Shown here: in pieces, positions 51,549 through 63,504 of the stretch
Position numbering within the stretch: the stretch's first letter is position 1
How the letters are laid out: each line of letters opens with the position of its first letter
Assembly: GCF_040958095.1 (NCBI RefSeq)
Contig: NC_091216.1
Coordinates: 336,001 to 400,000 of the forward strand
Direction of reading: 5' to 3'
DNA: 64,000 nt
From: Procambarus clarkii
Lineage: Eukaryota > Arthropoda > Malacostraca > Decapoda > Cambaridae
The notes under the pieces: generated by a model
Seen by the model: the letters and a program-made list of their open reading frames with translations, nothing else
Databases searched by the model: none
Told to the model about the DNA's origin: nothing
Position numbers and translations under genes: made by a program

Positions 51549-54500
51549 GATTTTTGAGCCGAATTCTGACTCTCTGCACCTATTTTCAGTTTCAAATTAC
51601 GATGTTTCATACCGAAAATATGCCAATTACTGAAAACGGCGATGGGTCATATTTTGCCCAAACCCCCTGCAGTTTTTAAAATGTCTGAAATGTCGGAAAT
51701 TTGACTCCTGAGCGTGATTTTGGAGCCGAATTCTGACTCTCTGCACCTATTTTCAGTTTCAAATTACGACGTTTCATACCGAAAATATGCCAATTACTGT
51801 AAACGGCGATGGGTCATATTTTGCCCAAACCCCCCTGCAGTTTTCAAAATGTCTGAAATGTCGGAAATTTGACTCGTGAACGTGATTTTTGAGCCAGATT
51901 CTGACTCTCTGCATCTATTTTCAGATTCATGTTACGACTTTTCATACCGAAAATATGCCAATTACTGAAAACGGCGATGGGTCATATTTTGCCCAAACCC
52001 CCCTGCAGTTTTTAAAATGTCTGATATGTCGGAAATTTGACTCCTGAGCGTGGTTTTTGAGCCGAATTCTGACTCTCTGAACCTATTTTCAGTTTCAAAT
52101 TACGACTTTTTATACCGAAAATATGCCAATTACTGAAAACGGCGATGGGTCATATTTTGCCGAACCCCCCTGCAGTTTTCAAAATGTCTGAAATGTCGGA
52201 AGTTTGACTCCTGAGCGTGATTTTTGAGCCAAATTCTGACTCTCTGCACCTATTTTCAGTTTCAAATTACGACTTTTTATACCGAAAATATGCCAATTAC
52301 TGAAAACGGCGATGGGTCATATTTTGCCGAACCCCCCTGCAGTTTTCAAAATGTCTGGAATGTCGGAAATTTGACTCCTGAGCGTGATTTTTTATCCGAA
52401 TTCTGACTCTCTGCACCTATTTTCAGTTTCAAATTACGACGTTTCATACCGAAAAAATGACAATTACTGAAAATAGCGATAGGTCATATTTTGCCCAAAC
52501 CCCCCCTGCAGTTTATAAAATGTCTGAAATGTCGGAAATTTGACTCCTGAACGTGATTTTGGAGCCGAATTCTGACTCTCTGCCCTTATTTTCAGTTTCA
52601 AATTACGACGTTTCATACCGAAAATATGCCAATTACTGTAAACAGCGATGGGTCATATTTTGCCCAAACCCCCCTGCAGTTTTCAAAATGTCTGAAATGT
52701 CGGAAATTTGAATCCTGAGCGTGATTTTTTATCCGAATGCTGACTCTCTGCACCTATTTTTAGTTTCAAATTTCGACGTTTCATACCGAAAATATGCAAA
52801 TTACTGTAAACGGCGATTGGTTATATTTTGCCCAAACCCCCCTGCAGTTTTCAAAATGTGTGAAATGTCGGAAATTTGACTCCTGAGCGTGATTTTGTAT
52901 CCGAATCCTGACTCTCTTCACCTATTTTCAGTTTCAAATTACGTCTTTTTACACCGAAAATATGCCAATTACTGAAAACAGCGATGGGTCACATTTTGCC
53001 CAAACCCCCCTGCAGTTTTCAAAATGTCTGAAATGTCGGAAATTTGACTCCTGAGCGTGATTTTTTATCCGAATTCTGACTCTCTGCACCTATTTTCAGT
53101 TTCAAATTACGACGTTTCATACCGAAAATATGCCAATTACTGAAAACGGCGATGGGTCATATTTTGCCCAAACCCTCCTGCAGTTTTTAAAATGTCTGAA
53201 ATGTCGGAAATTTCACTCCTGAGCGTGATTTTTGAGCCGAATTCTGACTCTCTGCACCTATTTTCAGTTTCAAATTACGACGTTTCATACCGAAAATATG
53301 CCAATTACTGAAAACGGCGATGGGTCATATTTTGCCCAAACCCCCCTGCACTTTTCAAAATGACTGAAATGTCGGAAATTTGACTCCGGAGCGTGATTTT
53401 GGAGCCGAATTCTGACTCTCTGCACCTATTTTCAGTTTCAAATTACGACGTTTCATACCGAAAATATGCCAATTACTGAAAATAGCGATGGGTCATATTT
53501 TGCCCAAACCCCCCTGCAGTTTTTAAAATGTCTGAAATGTCGGAAATTTGACTCCTGAACGTGATTTTGGAGCCGAATTCTGACTCTCTGCCCTTATTTT
53601 CGATTTCAAATTACGACGTTTCATACCGAAAATATGCCAATTACTGTAAACGGCGATGGGTCATATTTTGCCCAAACCCCCCTGCAGTTTTCAAAATGTC
53701 TGAAATGTCGGAAATTTGAATCCTGAGCGTGATTTTTTATCCGAATGCTGACTCTCTGCACCTATTTTTAGTTTCAAATTTAAACGTTTCATACCGAAAA
53801 TATGCAAATTACTGTAAACAGCGATGGGTCATATTTTGCCCAAACCCCCCTGCAGTTTTCAAAATGTCTGAAATGTCGGAAATTTGACTCCTGAGCGTGA
53901 GTTTTGAGCCGAATTCTGACTCTCTGCACCTATTTTCAGTTTCAAATTACGACTATTTATACCAAAAATATGCCAATTACTGAAAACGGCGATGGGTCAT
54001 ATTTTGCCCAAACCCCCCTTCAGTTTTCAAAATGTCTGAAATGTCGGAAATTTGACTCCTGAGCGTGATTTTCTATCCGAATTCTGACTCTCTGCACCTA
54101 TTTTCAGTTTCAAATTACGACGTTTCATACCGAAAATGTGCCAATTACTGAAAACGGCGATGGATCATATTTTGCCCAAACCCCCCTGCAGTTATTAAAA
54201 TGTCCGAAATGTCGGAAATTTGACTCCTGAGCGTGATTTTTGAGCCGAATTCTGACTCTCTGCACCTATTTTCAGATTAATATTACGACTTTTCATACCG
54301 AAAATATGCCAATTACTGAAAACAGCGATGGGTCATATTTTGCCCAAACCCCCCTGCAGTTTTTAAAATGTCCGAAATGTAGGAAATTTGACTCCTGAGC
54401 GTGGTTTTTGAGCCAAATTCTGACTCTCTGCACTTATTTTCAGTTTCAAATTACGACGTTTCATACCGAAAATATGCCAATTACTGTAAACGGCGATGGG

Positions 54501-55747
54501 TCATATTTTGCACAAACCCCCCTGCAGCTTTCAAAATGTCAGAAATGTCGGAAATTAAGACTCCTAAGCGTGATTTTTGAGTCGAATTCTGACTCTCTGC
54601 ACCTATTTTCAGTTTCAAATTACGACTTTTTATACCGAAAATATGCCAATTACTGAAATCGGCGCTGGGTCATGTTTTTCCCAAACCCCCCTGCAGTTTT
54701 CAAAATGTCTGAAATGTCAAAAGTTTGACTCCTAAGCGTGATTTTTGAGTCGAATTCTGACTCTCTGCACCTTTTTTCAGTTTCAAATTACGACATTTCA
54801 TACCGAAAATATGCCAATTACTGAAAACGGCGATGGGTCATAATTTGCCCAAACCCCCCTGCAGTTTTTAAAATGTCTGAAATGTCGGAAATTTGACTCC
54901 TGAGCGTGACTTATGAGCCGAAATATGACTCTCAGCACCTATTTTCAGTTTCAAATTACGACGTTTCATACCGAAAATATGCACATTACTGAAAATGGCG
55001 ATGGGTCATATTTTGCCCAAACCCCCCTGCAGTTTTTAAAATGTCTGAAATGTCGGAAATTTGACTCCTGAGCGTGGTTTTAGAGCCGAATTCTGATTCT
55101 CTGCACCTATTTTCAGTTTCAAATTACGACTTTTTATACCGAAAATATGCCAATTACTGAAAACAACGATGGGTCATATTTTGCCCAAACCCCCCTGCAG
55201 TTTTCAAAATGTCTGAAATGTCGGAAATTTGACTCCTGAGCGTGATTTTTTAACCGAATTCTGACTCTCTGCACCTATTTTCAGATTCAAATTACGAATT
55301 TTCATACCGAAAATATGCCAATTACTGGAAACAGTGATGCGTCATATTTTGCCCAAAGCCCCCTGCAGTTTTTAAAATGTCTGAAATGTCGGAAATTTGA
55401 CTCCTGAGCGTGGTTTTTGAGCCGAATTCTGACTCTCTGCACTTATTTTCAGTTTCAAATTACGACGTTTCATACCGAAAATATGCAAATTACTGAAAAC
55501 GGCGATGGGTCATATTTTGCCCAAATCCCCCTGCAGTTTTTATAATGTCTGAAATGTCGGAAATTTGACTCCTGAGCGTGGTTTTTGAGCCGATTTCTGA
55601 TTCTCTGCACCTATTTTCAGTTTCAAATTACGACGTTTCATACCGAAAATATGCCAATTACTGAAAACGGCGATGGGTCATATTTTGCCCAAACCCCCCT
55701 GCAGTTTTTAAAATGTCTGAAATGTCGGAAATTTGACTCCTGAGCAT
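51549..55747 (+). repeat. Mixed satellite units, divergent zone
   Basis: About 25 units with no clear long duplication. C-type units (GAGCCAGATTC with CAGATTCATG, CTCTGAACC, GCCGAACC) appear at 51,885-52,370, then D/E-like units, then unit types typical of the right edge (CAGATTAATATTACG, GAGTCGAATTC). The open frames at 52,224-52,406 and 54,408-54,656 are satellite. Private point changes are more frequent than in the D block. Confidence 0.8.
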
Positions 55748-56300
55748 GATTTTTGAGCCGAAATATGACTCTCTGCACCTATTTTCAGTTTCAAATTACG
55801 ACTTTTTAAACCGAAAATATGCCAATTACTGAAAACGGCGATGGGTCATATTTTGCCCTAACCCCCCTGCAGTTCCTAAAATGTCTGAAATGTCGGAAAT
55901 TTGACTCCTGAGCGTGGTTTTTGAGCCGAATTCTGATTCTCTGCACCTATTTTCAGTTTCAAATTACTACTTTTTATACCGAAAATATGCCAATTACTGA
56001 AAACGGCGATGGGTCATATTTTGCCCAAGCCCCCTGCAGTTTTTAAATTGTCTGAAATATCGGAAATTTGACTCCTGAGCGTGTTTTTTTAGCCGAATTC
56101 TGACTCTCTGCACCTATTTTCAGTTTCAAATTACGACGTTTCATACCGAAAATATGCAAATTACTGAAAACGGCGATGGGTCATATTTTGCCCAAACCCC
56201 CCTGCAGTTTTTAAAATGTCTGAAATGTCGGAAATTTGACTCCTGAGCGTGATTTTTGAGCCGAATTCTGACTCTCGGCACCTATTTTCAGTTTCAAATT
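55748..56300 (+). repeat. Five-unit-offset duplication, copy 1
   Basis: Units GAGCATGATTTTTGAG/GAAATATGAC with TTTAAACCG and CAGTTCCTAAAATG, then ATTACTAC, then GTGTTTTTTTAGCC, are repeated 839 bp downstream. Confidence 0.85.
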
Positions 56301-56586
56301 ACGACTTTTTAAACCGAAAATATGCCAATTACTGAAAACGGCGATGGGTCATATTTTGCCCTAACCCCCCTGCAGTTCCTAAAATGTCTGAAATGTCGGA
56401 AATTTGACTCCTGAGCGTGGTTTTAGAGCCGAATTCTGATTCTCTGCACCTATTTTCAGTTTCAAATTACGACTTTTTATACCGAAAATATGCCAATTAC
56501 TGAAAACAACGATGGGTCATATTTTGCCCAAACCCCCCTGCAGTTTTCAAAATGTCTGAAATGTCGGAAATTTGACTCCTGAGCAT

Positions 56587-57140
56587 GATTTTTGAGCCGA
56601 AATATGACTCTCTGCACCTATTTTCAGTTTCAAATTACGACTTTTTAAACCGAAAATATGCCAATTACTGAAAACGGCGATGGGTCATATTTTGCCCTAA
56701 CCCCCCTGCAGTTCCTAAAATGTCTGAAATGTCGGAAATTTGACTCCTGAGCGTGGTTTTTGAGCCGAATTCTGATTCTCTGCACCTATTTTCAGTTTCA
56801 AATTACTACTTTTTATACCGAAAATATGCCAATTACTGAAAACGGCGATGGGTCATATTTTGCCCAAAGCCCCCTGCAGTTTTTAAATTGTCTGAAATAT
56901 CGGAAATTTGACTCCTGAGCGTGTTTTTTTAGCCGAATTCTGACTCTCTGCACCTATTTTCAGTTTCAAATTACGACGTTTCATACCGAAAATATGCAAA
57001 TTACTGAAAACGGCGATGGGTCATATTTTGCCCAAACCCCCCTGCAGTTTTTAAAATGTCTGAAATGTCGGAAATTTGACTCCTGAGCGTGATTTTTGAG
57101 CCGAATTCTGACTCTCGGCACCTATTTTCAGTTTCAAATT
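56587..57140 (+). repeat. Five-unit-offset duplication, copy 2
   Basis: Same order as 55,748-56,300, with AGCGTGGTTT at 55,911 and 56,750. The copies part near 57,140, where this one reads ACGATGTTTCAT instead of ACGACTTTTTAAACC. Confidence 0.85.
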
Positions 57141-58429
57141 ACGATGTTTCATACCGAAAATATGCACATTACTGAAAACGGCGATCTGTCATATTTTGCC
57201 CAAACCCCCCTGCAGTTTTTAAAATGTCTGAAATGTCGGAAATTTGACTCCTGAGCGTGGTTTTTGAGCCGAATTCTGATTCTCTGCACCTATTTTCAGT
57301 TTCAAATTACGACTTTTTATTCCGAAAATATGCCAATTACTGAAAACGGCGATGGGTCATATTTTGCCCAAACCCCCCTGCAGTTTTCAAAATGTCTGAA
57401 ATGTCGGAAATTTGACTCCTGAGCGTGATTTTTTAACCGAATTCTGACTCTCTGCACCTATTTTCAGATTCAAATTACGATTTTTCATACCGAAAATATG
57501 CCAATTACTGAAAACAGCGATGGGTCATATTTTGCCCAAAGCCCCCTGCAGTTTTTAAAATGTCTGAAATGTCGGAAATTTGACTCCTGAGCGTGGTTTT
57601 TGAGCCGAATTCCGACTCTCTGCACCTATTTTCAGTTTTAAATTACGACGTTTCATACCGAAAATATGCCAATTACTGAAAACTGCGATGGGTCATATTT
57701 TGCCCAAACCCCCCTGCAGTTTTCAAAATGTCTGAAATGTTGGAAGTTTGACTCATGAGCGTGATTTTTGAGCCGAATTCTGACTCTCTGCACCTATTTT
57801 CAGATTAATATTACGACTTCTCATACCGAAAATATGCCAATTACTGAAAACGGCGATGGGTCATATTTTGCCCAAACCCCCCTGCAGTTTTTAAAATGTC
57901 CGAAATGTAGGAAATTTGACTCCTGAGCGTGATTTTTGAGTCGAATTCTGACTCTCTGCACCTATTTTCAGTTTCTAATTACGACGTTTCATACAGAAAA
58001 AATGCCAATTACTTTAAACGGCGATGGGTCATATTTTGCCCAAACCCCCTTGCAGCTTTCAAAATGTCTGAAATGTCGGAAATTTGACTCCTGAGCGTGA
58101 TTTTTGAGTCGAATTCTGACTCTCTGCACCTATTTTCAGTTTCAAATTACGACTTTTTATACCGAAAATATGCCAATTACTGAAAATGGCTATGGGTCAT
58201 GTTTTGCCCAAACCCCCCTGCAGTTTTCAAAATGTCTGAAATGTCGGAAATTTGACTGCTGAGCGTGAGTTTTGAGCCGAATTCTGACTCTCTGCACCTA
58301 TTTTCATTTTCAAATTACGACTATTTATACCGAAAATATGCCAATTACTGAAAACAGTGATGGGTCATATTTTGCCCAAACCTCCCTGCAGTTTTCAAAA
58401 TGTCTGAAATGTCGGATATTTGACTCCTG
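57141..58429 (+). repeat. Right-edge satellite units
   Basis: About eight heterogeneous units: GATCTGTCAT, CCCAAAGCCCCCTGCAG, CAGATTAATATTACG, GAGTCGAATTC and a GAGTTTTGAGCC/TTCATTTTC unit. No gene seen. Confidence 0.8.
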
Positions 58430-59400
58430 AGCGTGATTTTTGAGCCGAATTCTGACTCTCTGCACCTATTTTCAGATTCAAATTACGACTTTTCATTCCG
58501 AAAATATGCCAATTACTGAAAACAGCGATGGGTCATATTTTGCCCAAAGCCCCCTGCAGTCTTTAAAATGTCTGAAATGTCGGAAATTTGACTCCTGATC
58601 GTGGTTTTTGAGCCGAATTCTGACTCTCTGCACCTATTTTCAGTTTCAAATTACGACGTTTCATACCGAAAATATGCTAATTACTGTAAACGGTGATTGG
58701 TCATATTTTGCCCAAACCCCCCTGCAGTTTTCAAAATGTCTGAAATGTCGGAAATTTGACTGCTGAGCGTGAGTTTTGAGCCGAATTCTGACTCTCTGCA
58801 CCTATTTTCATTTTCAAATTACGACTATTTATACCGAAAATATGACAATTACTGAAAACAGTGATGGGTCATATTTTGCCCAAACCCCCCTGCAGTTTTC
58901 AAAATGTCTGAAATGTCGGAAATTTGACTCCTGAGCGTGATTTTTGAGCCGAATTCTGACTCTCTGCACCTATTTTCAGTTTCAAATTACGACGTTTCAT
59001 ACCGAAAATATGCAAATTACTGAAAACGGCGATGGGTCATATTTTGCCCAAACCCCCCTGCAGTTTTTAAAATGTCTGAAATGTCGGAAATTTGACTCCT
59101 GAGCGTGATTTTTGAGCCGAATTCTGACTCTCTGCACCTATTTTCAGTTTCAAATTACGACGGTCCATACCGAAAATATGCACATTACTGAAAAAGGCGA
59201 TGGGTCATATTTTGCTCAAACCCCCCTGCAGTTTTCAAAATGTCTGAAATGTCGGAAATTTGACTACTGAGCGTGATTTTTGAGCCGAGTTCTGACTCTC
59301 TGCACCTATTTTCTGATTAATATTACGATTTTTCATACCGAAAATTTGCCAAATACTTAAAACGGCGATGGGTCATATTTTGCCCAAACCCCCCTGCAGT
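58430..59400 (+). repeat. 3,527-bp-offset edge duplication, copy 1
   Basis: About six units repeated at 61,957-62,930. CAGTCTTT lies at 58,557 and 62,084, and CGGTCCATACC at 59,161 and 62,688, so both pairs are 3,527 bp apart (21 units less 1 bp). The AATTTGCCAAATACT variant is shared. Confidence 0.86.
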
Positions 59401-61956
59401 TTTTTAAATGTCTGAAATGTCGGAAATTTGACTCCTAAGCGTGATTTTTGAGTCGAATTCTGACTCTCTGCACCTATTTTCAGTTTCAAATTACAACGTA
59501 TCATACCGAAAATATGCCAATTACTGAAAACGGCGATGGGTCATATTTTGCCCAAACCCCCCTGCAGTTTTTAAAATGTCTGAAATGTCGGAAATTTGAC
59601 TCCTGAGCGTGATTTTTGAGCCGAAATATGACTCTCTGCACCTATTTTCAGTTTCAAATTAAAACTTTTTATACCGAAAATATGCAAATTACTGAAAACG
59701 GCGATGGGTCATATTTTGCCCAAACCCCCCTGCAGTTTTAAAATGTCTGAAATTTCGGAAATTTGACTCCTGAGCGTGGTTTTTGAGCCGAATTCTGATT
59801 CTCTGCACCTATTTTCAGTTTCAAATTACGATGTTTCATACCGAAAATATGCCAATTACTGAAAACGGCGATGGGTCATATTTTGCCCAAACCCCCATGC
59901 AGTTTTTAAAATGTCTGAAATGTCGGAAATTTGACTCCTGAGCATGATTTTTGAGCCGAAATATGACTCTCTGCACCTATTTTCAGTTTGATATTACGAC
60001 TTTTTATACCGAAAATATGCCAATTACTGAAAACGGCGATGGGTCATATTTTGCCCTAACCCCCCTGCAGTTCTTAAAATGTCTGAAATGTCGGAAATTT
60101 GACTCCTGAGCGTGGTTTTTGAGCCGAATTCTGATTCTCTGCACCTATTTTCAGTTTCAAATTACGACTTTTTATACCGAAAATATGCCAATTACTGAAA
60201 ACGGCGATGGGTCATATTTTGCCCAAAGCCCCCTGCAGTTTTTAAAATGTCTGAAATGTCGGAAATTTGACTCATGAGCGTGGTTTTTTAGCCGAATTCT
60301 GACTCTCTGCACCTATTTTCAGTTTCAAATTACGATGTTTCATACCGAAAATATGCAAAATTACTGAAAACGGCGATGGGTCATATTTTGCCCAAACCCC
60401 CCTGCAGTTTTTAAAATGTCTGAAATGTCGGAAATTTGACTCCTGAGCGTGATTTTTGAGCTGAATTCTGACTCTCGGCACCTATTTTCAGTTTCAAATT
60501 ACGACGTTTCATACCGAAAATATGCACATTACTGAAAACGGCGATCTGTCATATTTTGCCCAAACCCCCCTGCAGTTTTTAAAATGTCTGAAATGTCGGA
60601 AATTTGACTCGTGAGCGTGATTTTTGAGCCTAATTCTGACTCTCTGCACCAATTTTCAGATTAATATTACAACTTCTCATACCGAAAATATGCCAATTAC
60701 TGAAAACGGCGATGGGTCATAATTTGCCCAAACCCCCCTGCAGTTTTTAAAATGTCCGAAATGTAGGAAATTTGACTCCTGAGCGTGATTTTTGAGTCGA
60801 ATTCTGACTCTCTGCACCTATTTTCAGTTTCAAATTACGACGTTTCATACCGAAAATATGCCAATTACTGTAAACGGCGATGGGTCATATTTTGCCCAAA
60901 CCCCCCTGCAGCTTTCAAAATGTCTGAAATGTCGAAAATTTGACTCCTGAGCGTGACTTTTGAGTCGAATTCTGACTTTCTGCACCTATTTTCAGTTCAA
61001 ATTACGACGTTTCATACCGAAAATATGCCAATTACTGTAAACGGCGATGGGTCATATTTTGCCCAAACCCCCTTGCAGCTTTCAAAATGTCTGAAATGTC
61101 GGAAATTTGACTCCTGAGCGTGATTTTTGAGTCGAATTCTGACTCTCTGCACCTATTTTCAGTTTCAAATTACGACTTTTTATACCGAAAATATGCCAAT
61201 TACTGAAAACGGCGATGGGTCATGTTTTGCCCAAACCCCCCTGCAGTTTTCAAAATGTCTGAAATGTCGGAAATTTGACTCCTGAGCGTGATTTTTGAGT
61301 CAAATTCTGACTCTCTGCACCTATTTTCAGCTTCAAATTACGACTTTTTATACGGAAAATATGCCAATTACTGAAAACGGCGATGGGTCATATTTTGCCC
61401 AAACCCCCCTGCAGTTTTCAAAATTTCTGAAATGTCGGAAATTTGACTCTTGAGCGTGATTTTTGAGCCGAATTCTGACTCTCTGCACCTATTTTCAGCT
61501 TCAAATTACGACTTTTTATACGGAAAATATGCCAATTACTGAAAACGGCGATGGGTCATATTTTGCCCAAACCCCCCTGCAGTTTTCAAAATTTCTGAAA
61601 TGTCGGAAATTTGACTCTTGAGCGTGATTTTTGAGCCGAATTCTGACTCTCTGCACCTATTTTCAGTTTCAAATTACGACGTTTCATACCGAAAATATGC
61701 CAATTACTGAAAACGGCGATGGGTCACTTTTTGCCCAAACCCCCCTGCAGTTTTCAAAATGTCTGAAATGTCGGAAATTTGTTTCGTGAGCGTGATTTTT
61801 GAGCCGGATTCTGACTCTCTGCACCTATTTTCAGATTCATGTTACGACTTTTCATACCGAAAATATGCCAATTACTGAAAACGGCTATGGGTCATATTTT
61901 GCCCAAACCCCCCTGCAGTTTTCAAAATGTCTGAAATGTCGGAAATTTTACTCCTG
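59401..61956 (+). repeat. Right-edge satellite units with a doubled unit
   Basis: About 15 units. Two adjacent units near 61,290-61,625 are nearly identical, with CAGCTTCAAATTACG at 61,328 and 61,496 and both with ATACGGAAAAT and AAAATTTCTG: a single-unit tandem duplication. The 69-codon minus-strand frame at 60,272-60,481 is satellite. Confidence 0.82.
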
Positions 61957-62930
61957 AGCGTGATTTTTGAGCCGAATTCTGACTCTCTGCACCTATTTTC
62001 AGATTCAAATTACGACTTTTCATACCGAAAATATGCCAATTACTGAAAACAGCGATGGATCATATTTTGCCCAAAGCCCCCTGCAGTCTTTAAAATGTCT
62101 GAAATGTCGGAAATTTGACTCCTGAGCGTGGTTTTTGAGCCGAATTCTGACTCTCTGCACCTATTTTCAGTTTCAAATTACGACGTTTCATACCGAAAAT
62201 ATGCTAATTACTGTAAACGGTGATTGGTCATATTTTGCCCAAACCCCCCTGCAGTTTTCAAAATGTCTGAAATGTTGGAAATTTGACTGCTGAGCGTGAG
62301 TTTTGAGCCGAATTCTGACTCTCTGCACCTATTTTCATTTTCAAATTACGACTATTTATACCGAAAATATACCAATTACTGAAAACAGTGATGGGTCATA
62401 TTTTGCCCAAACCCCCCTGCAGTTTTCAAAATGTCTGAAATGTCGGAAATTTGACTCCTGAGCGTGATTTTTGAGCCGAATTCTGACTCACTGCACCTAT
62501 TTTCAGTTTCAAATTACGACGTTTCATACCGAAAATATGCAAATTACTGAAAACGGCGATGGGTCATATTTTGCCCAAACCCCCCTGCAGTTTTTAAAAT
62601 GTCTGAAATGTCGGAAATTTGACTCCTGAGCGTGATTTTTGAGCCGAATTCTGACTCTCTGCACCTATTTTCAGTTTCAAATTACGACGGTCCATACCAA
62701 AAATATGCACATTACTGAAAATGGCGATGGGTCATATTTTGCCCAAACCCCCCTGCAGTTTTCAAAATGTCTGAAATGTCGGAAATTTGACTCCTGAGCG
62801 TGATTTTTGAGCCGAGTTCTGACTCTCTGCACCTATTTTCAGATTAATATTACGATTTTTCATACCGAAAATTTGCCAAATACTGAAAACGGCGATGGGT
62901 CATATTTTGCCCAAACCCCCCTGCAGTTTT
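61957..62930 (+). repeat. 3,527-bp-offset edge duplication, copy 2
   Basis: Same unit order as 58,430-59,400. Differences include GGATCATATT for GGGTCATATT, GAAATGTTGG for GAAATGTCGG and ACTCACTGC for ACTCTCTGC, so divergence is higher than between the D-type copies. Confidence 0.85.
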
Positions 62931-63137
62931 TAAAATGTCTGAAATGTCGGAAATTTGACTCCTGAGCGTGGTTTTTGAGCCGAATTCTGACTCTCTGCAC
63001 CTATTTTCAGTTTCAAATTACGACGTTTCATACCGAAAATGTGCCAATTACTGTAAACGGTGATTGGTCATATTTTGCCCAAACCCCACTGCAGTTTTCA
63101 AAATGTCTGAAATGTCGGAAATTTGACTGCTGAGCGT
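62931..63137 (+). repeat. Last full satellite unit
   Basis: Carries AAATGTGCCAATT, GGTGATTGG and CCCCACTGCAG, and ends with GACTGCTGAGCGT. It is the unit type that also precedes the GAGTTTTGAGCC unit at about 58,760 and 62,290. Confidence 0.85.
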
Positions 63138-63234
63138 GAGTTTTGAGCCGAATTCTGACTCTCTGCACCTATTTTCATTTTCAAATTACGACTATTTATA
63201 CCGAAAATATGCCAATTACTGAAAACAGCGATGG
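63138..63234 (+). repeat. Truncated terminal satellite unit
   Basis: 97 bp of a GAGTTTTGAGCC/TTCATTTTC unit. It follows the consensus to ACAGCGATGG and then stops; the expected GTCATATTTTGCCC is replaced by TTATTTTTATTTTTATTATT. The break falls between the two arms of the second unit dyad. No decayed satellite follows it. Confidence 0.95.
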
Positions 63235-63272
63235 TTATTTTTATTTTTATTATTGCATATATTCAATGAATA
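63235..63272. other. Satellite/non-satellite junction with A/T simple tract
   Basis: The satellite ends at 63,234 and is followed directly by TTATTTTTATTTTTATTATT. On the minus strand this is a terminal (AATAA)-like tail pointing at the satellite, as seen at 3' ends of retroelements that prime on their target. No target-site duplication can be judged because the other end of the element is not in the window. Confidence 0.6.
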
Positions 63273-63494
63273 AAGCAAATTACTTGCCTTACAAAATCTT
63301 GAAGCAAGAACACGAGCTAAAGAGTCATGTTTACGTTGGTTCCAAAAAAATGAAGATTCACTAAGTTCTTCTTCACGCTCTGAAAAAAGGGACAAAAAAT
63401 AACTCACTTCAATGAATATGTAAAATGAAAATAATTCACTTTTATGCAGGCGATGAGTCACAATAACGTGGCTAAAGTATGTAGACCAGACCAC
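63235..63494 (-). other. Open frame between PLE 3' region and satellite, unassigned
   Basis: A minus-strand frame stays open from 63,494 (GTG, no ATG) into the satellite, about 86 codons outside it. The second half (LARVLASRFCKASNLL) looks like a helical protein N-terminus and could be the start of a downstream tandem PLE copy; I cannot confirm this. A pyrimidine run ending in CAG (minus strand, CAG at 63,382-63,380) resembles a 3' splice site, and GTGAGT occurs at 63,407-63,402 and 63,498-63,493. PLEs are known to keep introns, so only the part after 63,380 may be exon. The last codons are satellite-derived. It may equally be a chance frame in A/T-rich DNA. Confidence 0.3.
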
Positions 63495-63504
63495 TCACTA
63501 GAAG

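Larger units (their letters stand above)
1..63234 (+). repeat. 168-bp tandem satellite array with higher-order structure
   Basis: About 376 head-to-tail units plus a 97-bp remnant fill this span, all in one orientation. The start word GATTTTTGAG falls at 1, 169 and 337, giving a 168-bp period, and the phase is kept to the end apart from a net loss of about 31 bp through small indels. Most units carry one EcoRI-type GAATTC (unit bases 13-18) and one CTGCAG (unit bases 120-125). G+C is about 40%. No transposon, gene or inverted unit was seen inside. The length is near that of a nucleosome repeat and the variants recur in fixed order, as in centromeric higher-order arrays of other eukaryotes; a centromeric or heterochromatic role is inference. 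The array may extend left of base 1. Confidence 0.98.

Noticed and set aside
1..63234. CRISPR-like regular spacing
   Set aside because: The whole 168-bp period is repeated with no unique spacers, and the flank is eukaryotic.
63143..63364. 73-codon plus-strand frame crossing the junction
   Set aside because: Starts in the last satellite unit and runs into A/T-rich flank by chance; it opposes the strand of the retroelement signals.
63262..63418. 11-bp direct repeat TTCAATGAATA (63,262-63,272 and 63,408-63,418) as a target-site duplication
   Set aside because: A/T-rich word, and the 135 bp between the copies shows no features of a complete element; likely chance.
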